Source of the DNA: Opitutaceae bacterium | GTDB lineage: Bacteria; Verrucomicrobiota; Verrucomicrobiia; Opitutales; Opitutaceae | Length of the DNA: 16,581 nucleotides | Assembly (NCBI GenBank): GCA_023265535.1 | Contig: JAHFTI010000025.1 | Span: 1 to 16,581 of the forward strand | Direction: 5' to 3' | Part shown: positions 8,909 through 16,018 of the stretch, one piece after another | How positions within the stretch are numbered: position 1 is the first letter of the stretch | Layout: each line of letters begins with the position of its first letter | Translations under genes and position numbers: made by a program | Notes under the pieces: model-generated | What the model saw: the letters and a program-made list of their open reading frames with translations, nothing else | What the model was told of the DNA's origin: nothing | Database searches by the model: none

Positions 8909-9877
8909 TCAGGTGACTCCAAGCCAGCGGCGTCGGAATTTGATCACTTTTGAGGGCCACCAGGCGGGGGCCGGTTCGGGGGCGAGGTTCACGTGTCGCC
9001 TATTGAGTCCGGGCTGGAATGCCCTGCACCACCCAAGTAGACGCGCCCCGAAGCTGTGTTGGTCGAGGTATCGCCGTCGGGCCTCCTCCACGGCGGGCAG
9101 CATGCGCTGGTAGAGTGCCTCGGGATCCTCCAGGATGTCGCTGATGGTCTGCACTACGGAGTCGGGATCGTCCGTGTCGATGGGCACATAGGCGCCTTCC
9201 GGAAAGTAGCTTCCGATGTTGGGAGCGCCGTCATAGAGCGGCACCGTGCGGGCGAGAAAGCAGTCGGAGATCTTCTCGGTCCAGTAATGCGGCTCGCGCG
9301 AGTTTTCGATCGCCAGGGAAAAGCGGAAGGGGGCCAGCCCCTCCCATTTGTCCTCGATGAAACGGATCTTCCGTCCGTACCACTCAATCCTGCCGGGCAG
9401 CCTTCGCTGGAGGGCGCGCAGGCAACGCAGGCGGCGGCGGTGGCCCAGCATGTTGTGGCGCGAGGAGCATACCGTGGAGATCGGTGCGCTCTTGGGCTGG
9501 GGGGCCTCCAGCTGCAGGCAGTCCAGCGAGCGTTTCGGAAACCAGGGAAGCGGGGCGTGGCCGTGCTCGAGCCCCGGATGAACAATGCGCGCCTGGACGC
9601 TGACGACCCGGTGGAAGGATTTCAGCCAGTCCCCCTGGTAGGGTTTGTAGGCAGACGGTTCAGCGGAGACGAAGAGGGTGTTCTCGGGTGGGCACAGGGT
9701 GCTGTCGGGAGAATCCAAGCCGTCCAGTACAACCCAGGCGTCGCATTCCGACACAGGCTCGTTCCATGCGACGCGCCAGCCCTCGGCTGCAAGAAGACGC
9801 AGGGGAAGCTGCTCCAGCACATTTGTCTGCGGGAGCCGGTAGGGCTTGAGAGAGCTGAGTTTCAGAGTCCTAGTCAT
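8909..9877 (-). CDS. Glycosyltransferase family 10 (alpha-1,3/4-fucosyltransferase-like)
   Basis: A 322-residue enzyme whose C-terminal half matches the GDP-fucose-binding domain of alpha-1,3/4-fucosyltransferases. The diagnostic block at residues 183-220 reads PFRFSLAIENS, then YWTEKISDCFLARTVPLYDG and APNI, equivalent to the FxLxFENS...YVTEK..A...G.VPIYWGAPN consensus. The N-terminal domain is divergent, as usual in this family, with acidic SAEP at 71-74. No signal anchor, so it acts in the cytoplasm on a lipid-linked or core acceptor. In bacteria such enzymes fucosylate LPS outer core or O-antigen (Helicobacter pylori is the known case). No GDP-fucose synthesis genes lie in the window. It is preceded by a 99-base gap with two hairpin sequences and followed by the GT25 gene after 14 bases. 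Confidence 0.85.
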   Translation of the reverse strand: MTRTLKLSSLKPYRLPQTNVLEQLPLRLLAAEGWRVAWNEPVSECDAWVVLDGLDSPDSTLCPPENTLFVSAEPSAYKPYQGDWLKSFHRVVSVQARIVHPGLEHGHAPLPWFPKRSLDCLQLEAPQPKSAPISTVCSSRHNMLGHRRRLRCLRALQRRLPGRIEWYGRKIRFIEDKWEGLAPFRFSLAIENSREPHYWTEKISDCFLARTVPLYDGAPNIGSYFPEGAYVPIDTDDPDSVVQTISDILEDPEALYQRMLPAVEEARRRYLDQHSFGARLLGWCRAFQPGLNRRHVNLAPEPAPAWWPSKVIKFRRRWLGVT

Positions 9878-9897
9878 GCCAGGCTGGCGGACTTTCT

Positions 9898-9940
9898 CCC
9901 CCGTCTTCCGGGGGGGCCAGCGCGGCGTCGTTGAAACGAC
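9898..9940. repeat. Two adjacent small hairpins between the GT4 and GT10 genes
   Basis: CCCCCG, loop TCTTC, CGGGGG (9898-9914) is a perfect 6-base-pair GC stem. GTCGT, loop TGAA, ACGAC (9927-9940) is a 5-base-pair stem. Both fall in the 99-base gap between the GT4 stop (9977) and the GT10 start (9877), where the rest of this gene run is tightly packed. Read on the minus strand, no T-run follows, so they look like an mRNA processing, stability or partial-attenuation site, not a full terminator. Confidence 0.35.
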
Positions 9941-9976
9941 AGGAGGCGATTTGTTCCCGGCGATCGTGAGCCCCGC

Positions 9977-11110
9977 TCAAGCCCTCCTCGCGGCCAGTGC
10001 GGCCCGATAGAGCCCGAGCACCGCGTCCGCCTGCACCTCGGGACGAAAGCGCTGGGCGCGTTCGAGGCCGCGGCGGACCAGCAGGGCGTGGCGTTCGGGG
10101 TGCATCAGCTCCCTCATGCAGCGCGCCCAGGCGTCGACATCGTCCGCGTCCGCATACAGTGCCGCCTCGCCGCCCACCTCGGGCAGGCTGGAAAGCGGCG
10201 TGGTGACCACGGGACAGCCGCACAGCATCGCCTCCAGCACGGGCAGGCCAAAGCCCTCGTGGCGGGATGGATAGAGGAGGCCGACCGCGTGCTCGTAATG
10301 GCTCCGCAGCCAGGAGTCGCCCGGGGCGATGTGTTTCACCCGGTCCGCGATGCCGAGCTGATCGAGCAACTGTTCCTCCGCGCGCACCGGCTTGCCGCCG
10401 CACAGGACGAGGCCGAGGCGCTTGTCATCTTGCGCCAGGCGGGCGAAGGCCCGCAGGGCCATGCCGCCGTTCTTGTAGTCGTCGCGCCGTCCCACCATCA
10501 TGAAGTAGTGCTTTTTTGGGTACACGGGGTCGATCTGCGAGCTGCGGGTCGCGAACAGGTCCGTGGAGTTCGGGATGGTGTGCGTCTTGCCCGCCGTCCA
10601 GGGCATGAGTCGCAGCAGGTCCGCGCTGGTGCTCTCGGAGATTGAGACCACCCGGTCCGCCAGCCGCGTGGCGGCTTCCTTCTCCCTGCGGTACCTGTCC
10701 GCCCAGCGCCCCCTCATTCCCCTCATTTCGGGGATCATGTCATGGATGGTGCAGACGGTGAGTGCCGCCCGGCGCGCAATCACCGGATCAAGCGGATAGA
10801 ATGATCCATGGTAAACCAGCGGCGCCGGCCTGCCTAGCAGTGACGCCACGGTCCTCCTGCGCCAGAGCCCGCTGATACCCTTGGCCAGGCCCGTGATGCG
10901 CAGGCCCTTCGGACGGGGAAGCCTGTACACGTGGAGCCGGGGTGTCCGGGGAAGCTCCAGGGCGAAGCGGTTGTGACACCAGCCTGCGAAGAGGTGGACC
11001 TCGGGGCCGTCCGGGCATTCGGACAGGCTGCGCGCAAGCAGGGCCATGTGGCGGCTCACGCCACCGCGGGTCTCAATGTGGAAGGCCTGGTCATCCAGAA
11101 AAATTCGCAT
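9977..11110 (-). CDS. Glycosyltransferase family 4 (GT-B, group 1)
   Basis: A 377-residue retaining GT-B glycosyltransferase. Seen: MRIFLDDQAF followed by the acceptor-side glycine loop RGGVSRH (15-21); TIHDMIPE (121-128), the conserved HD of the N-terminal domain; VGRRDDYKN (206-214), with the Arg/Lys pair that binds the donor phosphates; and HEGFGLPVLEAMLCGCPV, carrying the E-x7-E motif (E285, E293). The nucleotide-binding Rossmann domain is complete through EVGGEAALY. ATG at 11110 is chosen; a GTG at 11149 would add 13 residues without family similarity. It is the first gene of the minus-strand LPS run and diverges from a GT9 gene 141 bases away. Likely role: adding a hexose or deoxyhexose to the LPS core; donor unknown. 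Confidence 0.88.
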   Translation of the reverse strand: MRIFLDDQAFHIETRGGVSRHMALLARSLSECPDGPEVHLFAGWCHNRFALELPRTPRLHVYRLPRPKGLRITGLAKGISGLWRRRTVASLLGRPAPLVYHGSFYPLDPVIARRAALTVCTIHDMIPEMRGMRGRWADRYRREKEAATRLADRVVSISESTSADLLRLMPWTAGKTHTIPNSTDLFATRSSQIDPVYPKKHYFMMVGRRDDYKNGGMALRAFARLAQDDKRLGLVLCGGKPVRAEEQLLDQLGIADRVKHIAPGDSWLRSHYEHAVGLLYPSRHEGFGLPVLEAMLCGCPVVTTPLSSLPEVGGEAALYADADDVDAWARCMRELMHPERHALLVRRGLERAQRFRPEVQADAVLGLYRAALAARRA

Positions 11111-11251
11111 GGGCTCGCATAGGTCAGCCAGCCGGGCCTTGTGTTTCACATTAAAGGGGGCGTTCTTGCCTTTGCTCCCCTAGCTTATTTCGTGCTGGGT
11201 CCTTGCGGAAGAATTGCTCCCGCCCACCGCTCCCGGCACACTCTCCCCTTC
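11111..11251. promoter_or_regulatory. Divergent intergenic region of the LPS locus
   Basis: These 141 bases separate the GT4 gene (minus) from the GT9 gene (plus) and should contain promoters for both arms of the LPS locus. An AT-richer patch around 11145-11192, including TTAAA and TTATTT, is the only likely position for -10 elements. I could not pair it with convincing -35 hexamers at correct spacing on either strand. No operator, riboswitch or RNA structure recognised. Confidence 0.35.
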
Positions 11252-12319
11252 ATGTCCACCGCACACGCCATCAGGTCCGTCTGCCTCGTTCGCCTCTCTG
11301 CACTTGGCGACGTGGTGCTGGTGCTTCCCCTCATTCGCGCCCTCCAGGCGTGGTCGCCGGGCGTGCGCATCACCTGGGTGATCGGCCGCGGGGCGCATGC
11401 CTTGGTGGCAGGGCTTGCGGACGAGGGAGTGGAGTTTGTGGTCATCGAGAAACCCCGGGGACCGCGCGATTACCTGGCGCTGCGCCGCCGACTGGCCGAC
11501 AGGGATTTCGATGCACTGCTCTGCCTGCAGGCAAGCTGGCGGGCCAACTGGCTGTACCCCTGCATCCGTGCGCGCCGGAAGATCGGCTACAGCGCCGACC
11601 GTGCCCGAGACCTCCAGCGTTTCTTTGTGCGTGAACGCATCGAGGGCTCCGCCCCCCATCTGGTCGACGGTTTCCTTCAGTTCGCCGAGAAGCTGGGAAT
11701 GCCCAGGCCCGGGCTCGTTCACTGGAACCTTCCCGTGCAGAAGGCGGCCGCCGAATGGGCTGCCTCCGCGCTGCCCCCTGGCCCGTTCATCGCCCTGAGC
11801 CCCTGTGCGAGCAAGGCCGAGAGGGACTGGCCCCTGGAGCGTTATTGCGAGCTTGTGCGCGCCCTGCATGCGCGCGGCCTGGGCCCCGTCGTGCTGCTGG
11901 GGGGCAACTCTGAGCGCGAGCGCCTGGCCGCAGCCTCAATCTCGGTCGGCGCCTCCGCCCCGGTCACCAACCTGATGGGGTCCACCTCTCTTCCCCAGCT
12001 GGTCGCGGCGCTGTCGCGCTGCCGCCTTCTCATCTCGCCCGACACGGGGGCCGTCCACATGGCCAATGCGCTGGGCAGGCCCGTGGTGGGCCTCTACGCC
12101 GTCGCCCCCGCCTCCCGCACCGGCCCGTATTCACACACTGAATACTGCGTGGATGTGTTCGAGTTGGGGGTCCGCTCCCTCCTCGGAAAGGACCCCTCCC
12201 GGGTCCCCTGGTCGCAGCGAGTGCATGATCCCCGGGCGATGGGCCTCATCAGCGTCGCTGCTGTCCTCGAAAAAATCCAAAAAGTCACGGAACGTGACGA
12301 TGTAATGGCCCGTCTGTAG
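11252..12319 (+). CDS. Glycosyltransferase family 9 (heptosyltransferase I/II-like)
   Basis: A 355-residue GT9 enzyme of the WaaC/WaaF type for inner-core LPS synthesis. Seen: SVCLVRLSALGDVVLVLPLIRAL (9-31), with catalytic-loop Asp20 in the standard SALGDVV context; SPCASKAERDWPLERY (183-198), where the usual Lys two before Trp is Arg; and the donor site ISPDTGAVHMANALGRPVV (261-279). ATG at 11252 was chosen because it gives the standard family N-terminus; the frame continues upstream to 11141 without GT9 similarity. It is followed after 14 bases by a second GT9 gene and is divergent from the GT4 gene. WaaC versus WaaF versus WaaQ role cannot be assigned by eye. Confidence 0.9.
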   Translation: MSTAHAIRSVCLVRLSALGDVVLVLPLIRALQAWSPGVRITWVIGRGAHALVAGLADEGVEFVVIEKPRGPRDYLALRRRLADRDFDALLCLQASWRANWLYPCIRARRKIGYSADRARDLQRFFVRERIEGSAPHLVDGFLQFAEKLGMPRPGLVHWNLPVQKAAAEWAASALPPGPFIALSPCASKAERDWPLERYCELVRALHARGLGPVVLLGGNSERERLAAASISVGASAPVTNLMGSTSLPQLVAALSRCRLLISPDTGAVHMANALGRPVVGLYAVAPASRTGPYSHTEYCVDVFELGVRSLLGKDPSRVPWSQRVHDPRAMGLISVAAVLEKIQKVTERDDVMARL

Positions 12320-12333
12320 CCGTCCTTACTTCC

Positions 12334-13293
12334 ATGCCCCGTCTCCTCATCATCAATCCTTCCGCACTCGTTGAGATCGTCCACGGACTCCAGGTGGTCA
12401 CGTCCATCAAGCACCAGTGGCCGGCCGACCGCGAGCCCCTGGTGGTGGATTGGATCGTGCGCGACATCTTTGAGCCGCTGGTGGGCGCCTGCACGGCGGT
12501 CGACCACACCTATGTGTTCAAGCGCCACGGCGGCACGATGGAGTTCCTCCGCCTGATGAAGGAGGTGCGGAAGACGCGTTACGATTACCTTTTCGATTTT
12601 CAGGGCCTGCTGCGCACCGGTCTCATGACCTGGCAGGCCAGGGCCAAGCAGAAGGTGGGGCGCGCCAATGCCCGTGAGGGCGCCGCCGCCTTCTATGACA
12701 CCAAGCTGGACCTGCCTCCCGCAGGGCGCCGCAGCCACAAGCTTGAGGTTCTCCTGCACTTCCTTCCCGTGCTGGGCCTCAAGCCCGTGTTGCAGGGCAG
12801 GCCGGATTTCCGGGGCGCGGAGAAGCTCAAGCTGAGTTTTGTGGAGGGACGGCGCGGCGCACGGATCATCCTCATGTTCCCGGATGCCCGCCACCAGTCC
12901 AAGAATTGGCAGGGGTTCAAGCAGCTCACCCGCATGATCCTGGAAAAGCACAAGGATTGTCGTGTGATCTGGGCGGGCGATACGCCCCTGCCCGACAAGG
13001 CCGCTTTCCCGTCGGAACGTTTCCTCAACCTCACGGGCAACACCAGCCTGCTCTCCCTGCCATCCCTGGTGCAGAAGGCCGAGTGGGTCATCGCCAATGA
13101 CACCGGGCCGCTGCATCTCGCCGCCGCACTCGGCGTGCGCACCCTGGGCATCTACGGCCCCTCGGACTGGCAGGCCCGTGGCCCCTATCCCGTCGACGCG
13201 CCCGACAACCACATTGTCCAGGCCCCCGTGGCCAATCTCTCGCTGCTCCAGGCCAAGGACGTTTACGCCCGTTTCGCCCAGCACGCCGGCTGA
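12334..13293 (+). CDS. Glycosyltransferase family 9 (WaaC-like) with altered catalytic loop
   Basis: A 319-residue GT9 enzyme. Seen: N-terminal strand LLIINPSALVEIVHGLQVV (4-22); DFQGLLRTGLMTW (88-100), resembling the D.QGLLKS region of WaaC; PDARHQSKNWQGF (183-195), with phosphate-binding Lys190; and the donor motif ANDTGPLHLAAALG (254-267) followed by a GIYG strand. Oddity: the near-universal GD of the loop (SLGDIVH in WaaC relatives) is VE here (ALVEIVH, residues 12-18), so the proposed catalytic Asp is Glu14 and the preceding Gly is Val. The rest of the fold is conserved, so this is not simple decay. It lies 14 bases downstream of another GT9 gene. Its 3' end overlaps the convergent amidase gene by 31 bases. 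Confidence 0.88.
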   Translation: MPRLLIINPSALVEIVHGLQVVTSIKHQWPADREPLVVDWIVRDIFEPLVGACTAVDHTYVFKRHGGTMEFLRLMKEVRKTRYDYLFDFQGLLRTGLMTWQARAKQKVGRANAREGAAAFYDTKLDLPPAGRRSHKLEVLLHFLPVLGLKPVLQGRPDFRGAEKLKLSFVEGRRGARIILMFPDARHQSKNWQGFKQLTRMILEKHKDCRVIWAGDTPLPDKAAFPSERFLNLTGNTSLLSLPSLVQKAEWVIANDTGPLHLAAALGVRTLGIYGPSDWQARGPYPVDAPDNHIVQAPVANLSLLQAKDVYARFAQHAG

Positions 13294-14573
13294 GCCAGGA
13301 GCCATTCCGACACCGGACTGTCCGTGCGCGGCAGGATGACCTGGAGACCGCTCACGGGCCTGCCACTTTCATCCTTCAGCGGCAGTGTCAGCACCGGATA
13401 GCCGGCGAGGCTGGCAGGGGCTGTCAGGGTAAGGAGTCGTTCGCGGTTGAAGGCGGCGCAGTCCTCATGCCTGAGAGGCCTGCAGCACGTGGCAGGCAGG
13501 ACGAGGAAGTCGTGGCTCAGGAAGTAGCTGTCCAGGGTGCTGCGCAGGAACTGCCTGTCGCTGGCCGCCCTGATGATGGCTGTCTCATTCCAGTCCCTGC
13601 CGCGCCGGATGCGTGAAAGGACGGTCGGCGAGTAACGCTCCGGAAGGGTGTCGAGCCATTCCCTGTGCACGTGCGCAGCCTCGATGCTGGTGAGGATGCT
13701 GTAGGCCTGGGCTCCGGGGGCGAAGGCGTTGTGGAGCTGTCCCGCTGAGTTCTTGTCCGCCGGGCGGGCAAACCCGGAAGCGTGGCGCTGGCAGAGTTCG
13801 GCCACTTCGGGGTCCAGCGGGCCCCAGGGCAGGTAGAGTCCCTGCGGAGTGCGGCCGGCGGGCATGCGCATGGGCGACACGAGGGTGCGCAGCAGCAGCT
13901 GCATGTCGGCGGCATTCGCCGTGAACCAGCCCGCAGTGTCACAGGAGGGGGCCAGCGGGAAGGCGTCGGAGATCCACCTATGGGAGGGCGTCATGCGGAA
14001 GCCGAAGAGTCCGCAGAAGGCCGCGGGCACGCGCACACTGCCTCCGGTGTCCGTGCCGATGGCAAAAGGCACGATGCCTGCCGCGACCGCCGCCACCGAC
14101 CCGCTGCTGGAGCCGCCGGTGGTGCAACCGGGGGCGGCGGGATTGTCCACATTGCCGAAAAAGGGGTTTTCCCCGGTCAGGCCGTAGGCAAATTCATGGA
14201 GATGGGTCTTGGCGGCGCAGACTGCGCCACGCGCGGAAAGCAGGTCCACGATGACGGAGTTGTGGGCGGCGACGGGGCGCTGCTCCTGCAGGAAGGAGGA
14301 GCCGGCACGGGTGAAAACGCCTTTCAGGTCGAAGAGGTCCTTCAGCGCATAGGGGGTGCCGGAGAGCGGGCCGCCGCAGTTTCGGCTTTCCTGCAGTGCC
14401 CGGGCCAGTTCGGCCTCGTTGACCAGGTGTGCAAAGACGGCGTGCCTTTGCGATTCGGGGAGCCCGGCGACACGCGAGTGGAAGAGCTGCGCCGCCATCC
14501 GCGCATCCTGCGCAGAAAGGGCCTGCCATTCGGCGATGCTGCGGGGGGCGTGTTCCGTGTCGGCGCTTTGCAT
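13263..14573 (-). CDS. Amidase signature family hydrolase
   Basis: A 436-residue serine hydrolase of the amidase-signature superfamily (GatA, FAAH, allophanate hydrolase, aryl/acyl amidases), which cleaves amide bonds with a Ser-cisSer-Lys triad. All three residues are visible: Lys78 in PYALKDLFD, cis-Ser155 in TTGGSSSGS and nucleophile Ser179 in GTDTGGSVRVP. The 24-residue spacing between the serines equals that in FAAH. No signal peptide, so cytoplasmic. ATG at 14573 was chosen over a GTG at 14612, which would add 13 residues. There is no gatB or gatC nearby and the C-terminal half does not resemble GatA, so it is unlikely to be the tRNA amidotransferase. Its head-to-head neighbour is a substrate-binding lipoprotein, so it may hydrolyse an imported amide. 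Substrate unknown. Confidence 0.9.
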   Translation of the reverse strand: MQSADTEHAPRSIAEWQALSAQDARMAAQLFHSRVAGLPESQRHAVFAHLVNEAELARALQESRNCGGPLSGTPYALKDLFDLKGVFTRAGSSFLQEQRPVAAHNSVIVDLLSARGAVCAAKTHLHEFAYGLTGENPFFGNVDNPAAPGCTTGGSSSGSVAAVAAGIVPFAIGTDTGGSVRVPAAFCGLFGFRMTPSHRWISDAFPLAPSCDTAGWFTANAADMQLLLRTLVSPMRMPAGRTPQGLYLPWGPLDPEVAELCQRHASGFARPADKNSAGQLHNAFAPGAQAYSILTSIEAAHVHREWLDTLPERYSPTVLSRIRRGRDWNETAIIRAASDRQFLRSTLDSYFLSHDFLVLPATCCRPLRHEDCAAFNRERLLTLTAPASLAGYPVLTLPLKDESGRPVSGLQVILPRTDSPVSEWLLAQPACWAKRA

Positions 14574-14670
14574 GGAAGGAGCATTCCCCTTTGGACTGAA
14601 GGCTTCAAGCACGCGCGGCGGAATGCTTCATTGCACGTGCGTGGAGAGCCCTCTAGCACCAGAGTCTGCC
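14574..14670. promoter_or_regulatory. Divergent intergenic region, amidase / binding protein
   Basis: A 97-base spacer between head-to-head genes, so promoters for both must lie here or overlap the coding ends. It contains the 8-base palindrome GCACGTGC (14633-14640). No TPP riboswitch conserved elements (CTGAGA and the downstream pyrophosphate-sensor box) are present, although the lipoprotein belongs to a family that includes thiamine-precursor carriers. No convincing -35/-10 pair was found. Confidence 0.3.
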
Positions 14671-15675
14671 ATGAATCTCCTATTCAGAATTGCAGCCGTT
14701 GCCCTGGCCTCGGCGCTCCTGTGTTCCTGCGCACGCAAGGCTGACCCGGCCGCAGCCTCGGCGCAAGAGGCGGGGACTCCGGCCGCGCCGCAGCGTGTCC
14801 GTTTGCAGACCGACTGGTTCCCCCAGGCGGAGCACGGGGGCTTCTATCAGGCCCTCGCGAAGGGATACTATCGCGAGGAGGGACTGGAGGTCGAGTTGCT
14901 GCCGGGCGGACCTGGCGCGCACATCAAGCCCAAGATCATCAATGGTGATGCCGAGTTCGGCATGAATCCCGCCACCGACCTGATCGTCGCAGCCAGCCGC
15001 GGCCTGCCGCTGGTCATGGTGGCCCCCTTCCTCCAGCATGACCATCAGGCCTTGCTGGTGCACGCGGACAGCCCGGTGCGCCGCTTTGAGGACCTCCAGG
15101 GGCGCACCCTCGTGGCTTCGCCGAGCCTGGTGTGGCTGCAGTATCTGAAAAAGCGCTACAAGCTGGAGTTCAGCCTGCAGCCGGTGCCCTATGGCCTGGC
15201 GCAATTTGCCGCCGACCGGAACTGCGTGCGCCAGTGCATCATCACAAACGAACCCTATGTGGCTGCCAAGCAGGGCCTCGCCGTGCGCACCCTGCGCCTG
15301 GCCGACGCGGGCTATGATGGCTACCATGTGATCTTCTGCCGCAGCGATTACGCCCGTTCCCACCCCGCGGTGGTGAGAGCCTTTGTGAAGGCCTCCCTGC
15401 GCGGGTGGCGGGACTACATCGAGGGTGATCCCGCTCCCGCGCATGAGCTGATCCTTCAGCGCAACCGCGAGATGAGCAGCGAATTCCTGGCTTACTCCCG
15501 TTCCCAGATGATTGCGCATCGCCTGGTCACCGGCGACCCCGCCCGCGGCGGAAGGGTGGGGGCCTTTGATCTCGCCCGCATCCAAGCCATGGCGGATCTC
15601 CTGCTTGAGCTGCAGGTCTCCGACAGGGCCCTCAAGGCCGAAGAAGTGGCCACCACGGAATTCCTGCCCCGCTGA
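14671..15675 (+). CDS. NMT1/THI5-like ABC transporter substrate-binding lipoprotein
   Basis: A 334-residue periplasmic binding protein of the NMT1/THI5/SsuA group, whose members bind pyrimidine thiamine precursors, sulfonates, nitrate or aromatic acids for ABC import. Seen: signal peptide MNLLFRIAAVALASALLCSC with a lipobox ending at Cys20, then an Ala-rich linker to about residue 44. The mature domain opens with RLQTDWFPQAEHGGFYQALA, close to the DWxPNxxHxGxY start of ThiY-like proteins. GYYREEGLEVEL and INGDAEFGMNPATDLIVA follow as the usual first-lobe motifs. ATG at 14671 was chosen for the signal peptide; the frame is open further upstream but lacks similarity there. A terminator-like hairpin follows 10 bases after the stop, so it is probably monocistronic. 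No permease or ATPase gene is adjacent. Confidence 0.88.
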   Translation: MNLLFRIAAVALASALLCSCARKADPAAASAQEAGTPAAPQRVRLQTDWFPQAEHGGFYQALAKGYYREEGLEVELLPGGPGAHIKPKIINGDAEFGMNPATDLIVAASRGLPLVMVAPFLQHDHQALLVHADSPVRRFEDLQGRTLVASPSLVWLQYLKKRYKLEFSLQPVPYGLAQFAADRNCVRQCIITNEPYVAAKQGLAVRTLRLADAGYDGYHVIFCRSDYARSHPAVVRAFVKASLRGWRDYIEGDPAPAHELILQRNREMSSEFLAYSRSQMIAHRLVTGDPARGGRVGAFDLARIQAMADLLLELQVSDRALKAEEVATTEFLPR

Positions 15676-15684
15676 GCCTCCCGG

Positions 15685-15704
15685 GGCCCGGAATTCACCG
15701 GGCC
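15685..15704 (+). terminator. Terminator-like hairpin after the binding-protein gene
   Basis: GGCCCGG, loop AATTCA, CCGGGCC: a perfect 7-base-pair all-GC stem starting 10 bases after the TGA at 15675. It is followed by TGTGTGTTCC, a moderately T-rich but interrupted tail. Position and stem strength support an intrinsic terminator for the lipoprotein gene; the weak U-tract lowers certainty. Confidence 0.6.
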
Positions 15705-16018
15705 TGTGTGTTCCGGACGGTAAGGTCGGTTTGTTGTCTTTTGAGATCCTTTACCGCGCGGGCGGATTTAGCCGAGGGAATTCCGGCGTGTGCACAATTG
15801 TAATTGACCGCATGAAAGCATATTGTGGGTTCGTGGGAGCGCAGTGGTCCCGCTGGACAAGCGAACCGGGCCGCCTGAGTGCTGAAGCTCTTTTGTAGTG
15901 GAGTCCGGGCCTGTTTTTGCCCCTGAGTAATCGGGACGCCCGAACCCCGTCGCGGCCGAAGTTCCGCAGTCCCCCTGCCGATCCTCGCCTTCACACCCGG
16001 AATCCCATTACACAAGAC
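15705..16018 (+). promoter_or_regulatory. Long non-coding leader/promoter region upstream of the GH130 gene
   Basis: About 310 bases without a credible gene. The upstream part is AT-richer and contains two overlapping palindromes, TGTGCACA (15789-15796) and ACAATTGT (15794-15801), followed by a weak promoter candidate: TTGTAA (15798-15803), 17-base spacer, TATTGT (15821-15826), each 4 of 6 to consensus. Downstream lie small GC stems: GGGC..GCCC around a T-rich loop (15907-15922), and TCGGG-ACG-CCCGA (15931-15943). This suggests a regulated, structured 5' leader of roughly 190 bases before the ATG at 16019. No known riboswitch was recognised. Confidence 0.35.

Noticed and set aside
9870..10403. 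177-codon minus-strand frame spanning the GT4-GT10 gap
   Set aside because: Out-of-frame with both glycosyltransferases; Arg/Gly/Pro-rich low-complexity product, so it does not fill the gap as a gene.
12094..13305. 403-codon minus-strand frame opposite the two GT9 genes
   Set aside because: Antisense shadow of two genes with clear GT9 motifs, crossing their junction; no family match.
13263..14573. Amidase as GatA of the tRNA amidotransferase
   Set aside because: No gatB/gatC nearby, the C-terminal half is unlike GatA, and the neighbour is a transport lipoprotein.
14631..14659. TTGCAC / 17 bases / TAGCAC as a promoter for the lipoprotein gene
   Set aside because: The -10 matches consensus at only 3 of 6 positions and would leave a leader of about 5 bases before the ATG.
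14574..14670. TPP riboswitch upstream of the THI5-like lipoprotein
   Set aside because: The spacer is only 97 bases and lacks the conserved thi-box sequences; the family similarity alone does not imply thiamine control.
15812..15898. 28-codon small frame (ATG at 15812 to TAG at 15898) in the GH130 leader
   Set aside because: No ribosome-binding site, no hydrophobic or repeated-codon feature of a leader peptide, and no evidence beyond being open.
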